Positions 60,060 through 64,000 of a DNA stretch of 64,000 nt are shown here, one piece after another. Each line of letters opens with the position of its first letter. Position 1 is the first letter of the stretch. Below the pieces are notes generated by a model. It searched no databases. It saw only the letters and a program-made list of their open reading frames with translations, and was not told where the DNA came from. A program made the position numbers and the translations under genes. The DNA is taken from positions 5,211,001 through 5,275,000 of the forward strand of contig NC_092570.1 of the NCBI RefSeq assembly GCF_037975245.1. Direction: 5' to 3'. The stretch comes from Apostichopus japonicus. Lineage: Eukaryota > Echinodermata > Holothuroidea > Aspidochirotida > Stichopodidae.

Positions 60060-60382
60060 TCAAAGACATTGAAGACTCGCGCAAAAAGAAACGTCTAAAG
60101 CCGGTATTCTGACCTAGTTTCAAATGAGGTGTAACAGAAGTGTTTGACACCACCATCGATCCCAGAAAATACACACACAGCTTGCTACCGTCGGTAGTTA
60201 GACACTAGTGTACAGTCAGTACATACAGCTGCGATCAATACCCACAGCACAGTGTACACACAATACAGCGATGGACATCTCAGGTCCAGCTAAAGATAAC
60301 AAGGTATCACGTTTCATTACTGTCTGCATTTTGTAGCGACACGAACAAAACGTCACTTGCAAGCAACAGAAAGTTAACTTTT
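60060..60382. mobile_element. TTAA-type element, copy 2, truncated at right end
   Basis: CATTGAAGACTCGCGC through AGAAAGTTAACTTTTCAG repeats the body of 24292-24651 with scattered changes. The right inverted end is missing and SINE-related sequence follows directly. Confidence 0.8.
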
Positions 60383-60399
60383 CAGATGGCCGCACTTCT

Positions 60400-60540
60400 T
60401 TTTGAAAAAAGATTCCAAATTTCAGTTACAATGTTGAATTGGAAGCCACCCGACGTGTAAGTTGTAATCCATAAGCCCTCGCGGGTTTCTCACACAATTG
60501 TGGTGGTCCTAAAAATAAATGCTGATATGTTATTATTAAC
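60400..60540 (+). mobile_element. 5'-truncated SINE
   Basis: GTTGAATTGGAAGCCACCCG, GTAATCCATAAGCCCTCGCG and GGGTTTCTCACACAATTGTG match the body of the SINE at 34968-35228 (minus strand). It ends in a TTATTATTA tail. The tRNA-like head is absent. Confidence 0.8.
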
Positions 60541-60784
60541 ATGGCTGACATACCAATCTTTCGAGTTAACAATGTAATCGATCTCTTTCAACCGCTAGTA
60601 GTAGCCTACAATAAAAATTGTTGCCATTCACATAGAAACCGTGCAATTCAAGGAAAATGTCCTTATACCACGCAAAACGTATTAACGATTACGATCTTTT
60701 CTACAAAATGTACAACAGTTCTGCAGACGGTGCTACAATTACAAATGCTTGACTGACTACTTTATGATGTGGGTGAACACTCAC

Positions 60785-60865
60785 CGCAAATCTTTTAGGT
60801 AATTCCCCGAAAGTCGTGGCGTTTGGCTTGAATGAAAGAAATAAGGTTTTCTGTAATGTGTGCAT
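60785..60865 (-). CDS. Possible first exon, unidentified protein
   Basis: ATG at 60865 and 27 codons to a GTGAGT donor in phase 0. The peptide MHTLQKTLFLSFKPNATTF plus GELPKRFA is basic and amphipathic, like a mitochondrial presequence. The frame is open further upstream without another ATG advantage. The downstream gene is unknown. Confidence 0.25.
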
Positions 60866-61996
60866 GGGCGACTTCAGTTTCAGTGAACAAGGCTGATTCA
60901 GTAGCACGAACATATAATATAAATAGAATAGAGGCATACAAGCAATACATAGGCCAAATCCTATAACTTTACCACAAATATACTGTGCCTTTTCAACTCC
61001 CGCTGCCCAACCCCCCCCCCCGCCCCCCCCCCCCTTCCAGCCAACAGGCTAAAATCCTGGACACAATAATATCGCGTATTGCACAATTGTTTTGACTTAT
61101 TGAATAAATTCAGCTAAAGTCTGACGATGGGAATAGGAAGAGTTAGTGTTAAGTAAACAAACAATCATATGTCTTTGCACTGGCTGTATCGAGCTACGTT
61201 ACGTGATTACAGAGTAATACCGAACAGTTATATAAACGCAAAAACATGACTCACGTTCTATAACTTAGCAAAAGTACTACATATTTTCAGATGAAATGCG
61301 ACCCAACCAAACATCTGACATATATATCAGGCGCGTATCCAGGATTTTCTAACCCGGGGGGCGCGAATTACTATCTAAGCGGAGCGCCACCATCGGTTGG
61401 CGCGGAGCGTACAAGAAAATTTCTGGTTTTGATACCCCCCCAGATCACCGGAAATGGCACTTCTCGGGCTTGAAAATGACCAACCAGATGTGAACTTTTG
61501 CCTGAGAATCAAGTATTTCCCCAAAGTTTTTTTCCATCCATAACCTTTTTGAAGATTGTCACCAGTCACACATCATGTTCGACCTCATTGCATGTTCTAT
61601 GGATCATTGCTTTTGTAGGTAATTCTACGTCACGGCCCACAATATCCGAAAGCCCCACTTTTCAAGGTTTTAAGCCCATTATTTGTTGAGAATTTGAAAA
61701 TTCACATTTCTCGTGAATAAAATCACTTTTAAACATACCCATAATGTTGCAGAAAATTCAATCTATGGACAAGCAATATAGAAAAACCTCCTGGAACCCC
61801 TAACAGACAGGTCAAAATTGCACGAGTAGAGGAAAGTATTATGAAGAATGTTGGTGAGGAAATTTTCGAAAATTCCGACACAGTTAATTTCTTGGTATAT
61901 TGCAACCTCTTATAATGGCTATTATAAACTTCGTTGAAGGGAATGAAAAATACCAGATATTTCCGATATCAGGTATATCGAACCGAACACTGCACA

Positions 61997-62299
61997 CATA
62001 GGCGTAGGTCCCGTAGGAGGCGGGGGCTGCACCCCCCCCCCCCCCGCAACCATTTTTTTCGGGCACCTACTGAAAGAAAAATAAATAGCAATGAATAGCT
62101 TAAAAATGATCTCCTTGGTAATTAAAATAAAGTTGTAAGCTTGGCCGACATTACTACTGTAAAAGAGAGTTTTGACATAAATGGATCTGTATGGTTTTTC
62201 TCCATCTACATAAGACATTTGGTTGTTTACATTAGCATCCGGCGGTATACTGTGCAACTGTGCAACTTTGACAAATCCAATTGGGCTCCTACGCCTTTG
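61997..62299. mobile_element. hAT-like nonautonomous element (nested)
   Basis: Ends CATAGGCGTAGGTCCC and GGGCTCCTACGCCTTTG pair over about 16 bp with three mismatches. Flanks ACTGCACA (61989-61996) and ACTACACA (62300-62307) match at 7 of 8 positions. The interior has a 14-C run and no coding frame. Confidence 0.72.
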
Positions 62300-62399
62300 A
62301 CTACACACAAAGACAGTTTTTGAGGCTGTTCATCGTGGAACATGCATTCAATGCTCACTGATATGATGTTATATCTGCTCTTTGCTTTACAAATTCGAA

Positions 62400-62640
62400 C
62401 AGGCGTGTAGCGAGTAATTGCCAAGAGAGGGGCGAAGCCTGTAGGCAAACTATCTAAGCGAAGCGCCACCATGTGTTGGCGCGAAGCATTCAATACAAAT
62501 TTTGGCCGAAAATGCCTCCCAGATCGCTGGAAATGACACTTCCCAGGCCTTGTAAGTTGCATCTAAGCATTGTCTATTTTGAAATTACTAGCGAAGTCAT
62601 AAAGAAAATTTGCTCGGGGGGGGGGCGGTCGCCCCCTTCC
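62400..62640. mobile_element. GCGGAGCG core family, right-truncated copy
   Basis: Begins CAGGCGTGTAGCGAG and runs through AAGCGCCACCATGTGTTGGC, CAGATCGCTGGAAATGACAC and GGGGGGGCGGTCGCCCCCTT. It is the reverse orientation of 26486-26788 and stops before the other terminus, so no target duplication can be tested. Confidence 0.7.
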
Positions 62641-62924
62641 CGAAATGCGTCATGTTCCCCGACGACTCGGTCGAGTTCAAGACCAGCCACAGTTGGTTCC
62701 ATATAGCACAATTGTACAATTGTTTAAGGCGTCCATACACACACACGCGTTATGATAGACCATATATAGTATTTATATAGATACATTAGTGAGAGAAGAA
62801 AAATGGAAACGTCAAAAATGGAGTTGTCGGTGTAAGGGGTAGGGTGAGGCGCAAACCCCCTCCGTAATCCTCGATCTGTCACTGGCTACCATGTGTATAT
62901 AATAGGGATCAGCGCTTTAACTAT

Positions 62925-63090
62925 GACTGTTCCTCTTTCTCTTCCCGAAGTCTTGACTATCTTCTACTCCCTCCTTTTCTCCTTTTTCTCTCTTTTTTCT
63001 TTTTCTTTTCCCTTCCTTCCTCTCCTCCTTTTCTTTTCCCCCCCTCCTTTTCCCTTTTTTCTTCTCTTTTTTCTCTCCTCTTTTCCTTAC
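62925..63090. repeat. CT-rich pyrimidine tract
   Basis: A long TCTTTTTCTTTTCCC-type run. Spurious Glu/Lys frames occur on the minus strand. Confidence 0.9.
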
Positions 63091-63135
63091 CCGGGGGGCG
63101 CGCGCCCCCAACGCCCCCCCCTGGATACGCACCTG

Positions 63136-64000
63136 TATATACTCCCGATCGCGTTATAGATATACCATTGGTGCATGCTTTCATATACAAGCCTTTCTAA
63201 ACTATCCTGTTTTTGATGATTTGTTCATTATCTTGTTTGAATCACATATTTTTCCAGCAACGTTATTATCTGATGGTGTGAAATATGATGAATATATAAT
63301 AGCTGTTAATTGATTTTTATTGCTAATCACACTTTATAGGGAATGTCGGAGGCCTTCATATATATATCGATGAATGGCATCAATTCATTTATATACAACA
63401 ATTACGTTGTGATTCTGTTTTGATACTCACTGCACAATAGTGTTTACATTATACGTGTTGATGAATAGGCTATACGTGAATGAATTACATATTGAAATAT
63501 TAACATGGGTTATCGAGATGTTCTTAGATCATGGAAGGATACTTTTCAGGATCGTCTGTTAACGTTTACACTGAAACCAAAGCAAACCAGACGGGGTTTG
63601 GTAAGTAAAGTTATCTATACTGATGTAGACAGTAATTATATGCCAGCCTAACGTACAAATTTCCTGGATAGGTGGTATGTTGAAACATCTCCTACAGTCG
63701 CTAACACAGGTTAGTACAGTGATCTCACGAGTTAATCAAATAAAGTAAAATCATTTTTAACTTCTCTTTTTTCGTCAAGCTGAAAGAATTTAAAATTGTG
63801 AGTGATGTCATAGCCAAATTTTGAAGTGTACACTTTTAATTCCAAAAAGTAAGAATTCATTCTTTGAGAATGTCCAGAATAATCACTCATCTTGAGAAGT
63901 GAGAATTTCACTCTAACAACAACTGTTAATTGACTGTTAATTTATCTCTAAAACAAGGTGAGTGTTCTATGCTATAAGACCTATGTATTTGCTCATATTC
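63136..64000. other. Right edge, no gene seen
   Basis: AT-rich, no exon with convincing content, no transposon ends with matching flanks. Confidence 0.5.

Larger units (their letters stand above)
61328..63135. mobile_element. Possible larger element of the GCGGAGCG family with nested insertions
   Basis: The left end CAGGCGCGTATCCAGG and the right end CCTGGATACGCACCTG are inverted repeats with one mismatch. Inside the left end lie GGGGGGCGCGAATTACTATC and GGAGCGCCACCATCGGTTGG. Inside the right end lies GGGGGGCGCGCGCCCCCAAC. Flanks are TA-rich (ATATATAT and TATATACT) and do not give a clean 8-bp duplication. The 1.8-kb span contains two other elements (61997-62299 and 62400-62640) and a CT-rich tract. 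Confidence 0.45.

Noticed and set aside
60060-60382. CRISPR-like or structured RNA interpretation of the repeat shared with 24.3 kb
   Set aside because: Only two dispersed copies, a eukaryotic context, and clear transposon-type ends in the other copy.

Overview
The window is eukaryotic and AT-rich. It carries three spliced genes, all on the minus strand, in a dense background of DNA-transposon remnants, tandem repeats and one large retroelement. The protein sequences are typical of an animal. The repeat landscape (DIRS-type retroelement, tRNA-derived SINE, a 146-bp TGACCTTTGACCTCC-type satellite) suggests a marine invertebrate deuterostome, perhaps an echinoderm such as a sea cucumber. That placement is inference; no marker in the window proves it.

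Layout. (1) About 636-10550: the 5' seven coding exons of a GCC2-like golgin (trans-Golgi coiled-coil tether). The gene runs off the left edge, so the C-terminal GRIP domain is not in the window. (2) 15587-19163: a complete SLC19A-type vitamin transporter (thiamine/folate family, about 497 aa, four coding exons). A TTAA-flanked fold-back element begins about 30 nt after the stop codon. (3) 27064 to about 59291: glycogenin, the self-glucosylating primer of glycogen synthesis. Eight exons fit the family perfectly and a first exon is tentative. Its third intron (35425-44207) holds a 5.8-kb DIRS-like tyrosine-recombinase retrotransposon (37787-43607) with nearly identical inverted terminal repeats, an RT/RNase H frame broken by one stop codon, and a recombinase that lacks its catalytic half.

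The rest is intron and intergenic DNA. Seven short hAT-like elements were recognised by terminal inverted repeats and 8-bp target-site duplications (seven exact, one with a single mismatch across the set plus a 34-bp end-to-end remnant with a 7-bp duplication). Two TTAA-flanked elements, a SINE and a second SINE fragment, several local tandem duplications and G-rich minisatellites are also present. A few unassigned, phase-compatible exon-like segments lie at 36355-37739 and 53575-60865; I could not identify their products.

The three genes have no obvious joint pathway (Golgi tethering, vitamin uptake, glycogen priming). They are ordinary neighbours, not an operon or cluster. I found no convincing undescribed molecular system. 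The most unusual items are the DIRS copy, the fold-back at the transporter stop codon, a possible 15-nt glycogenin microexon, and the set of small transposons with intact target duplications.
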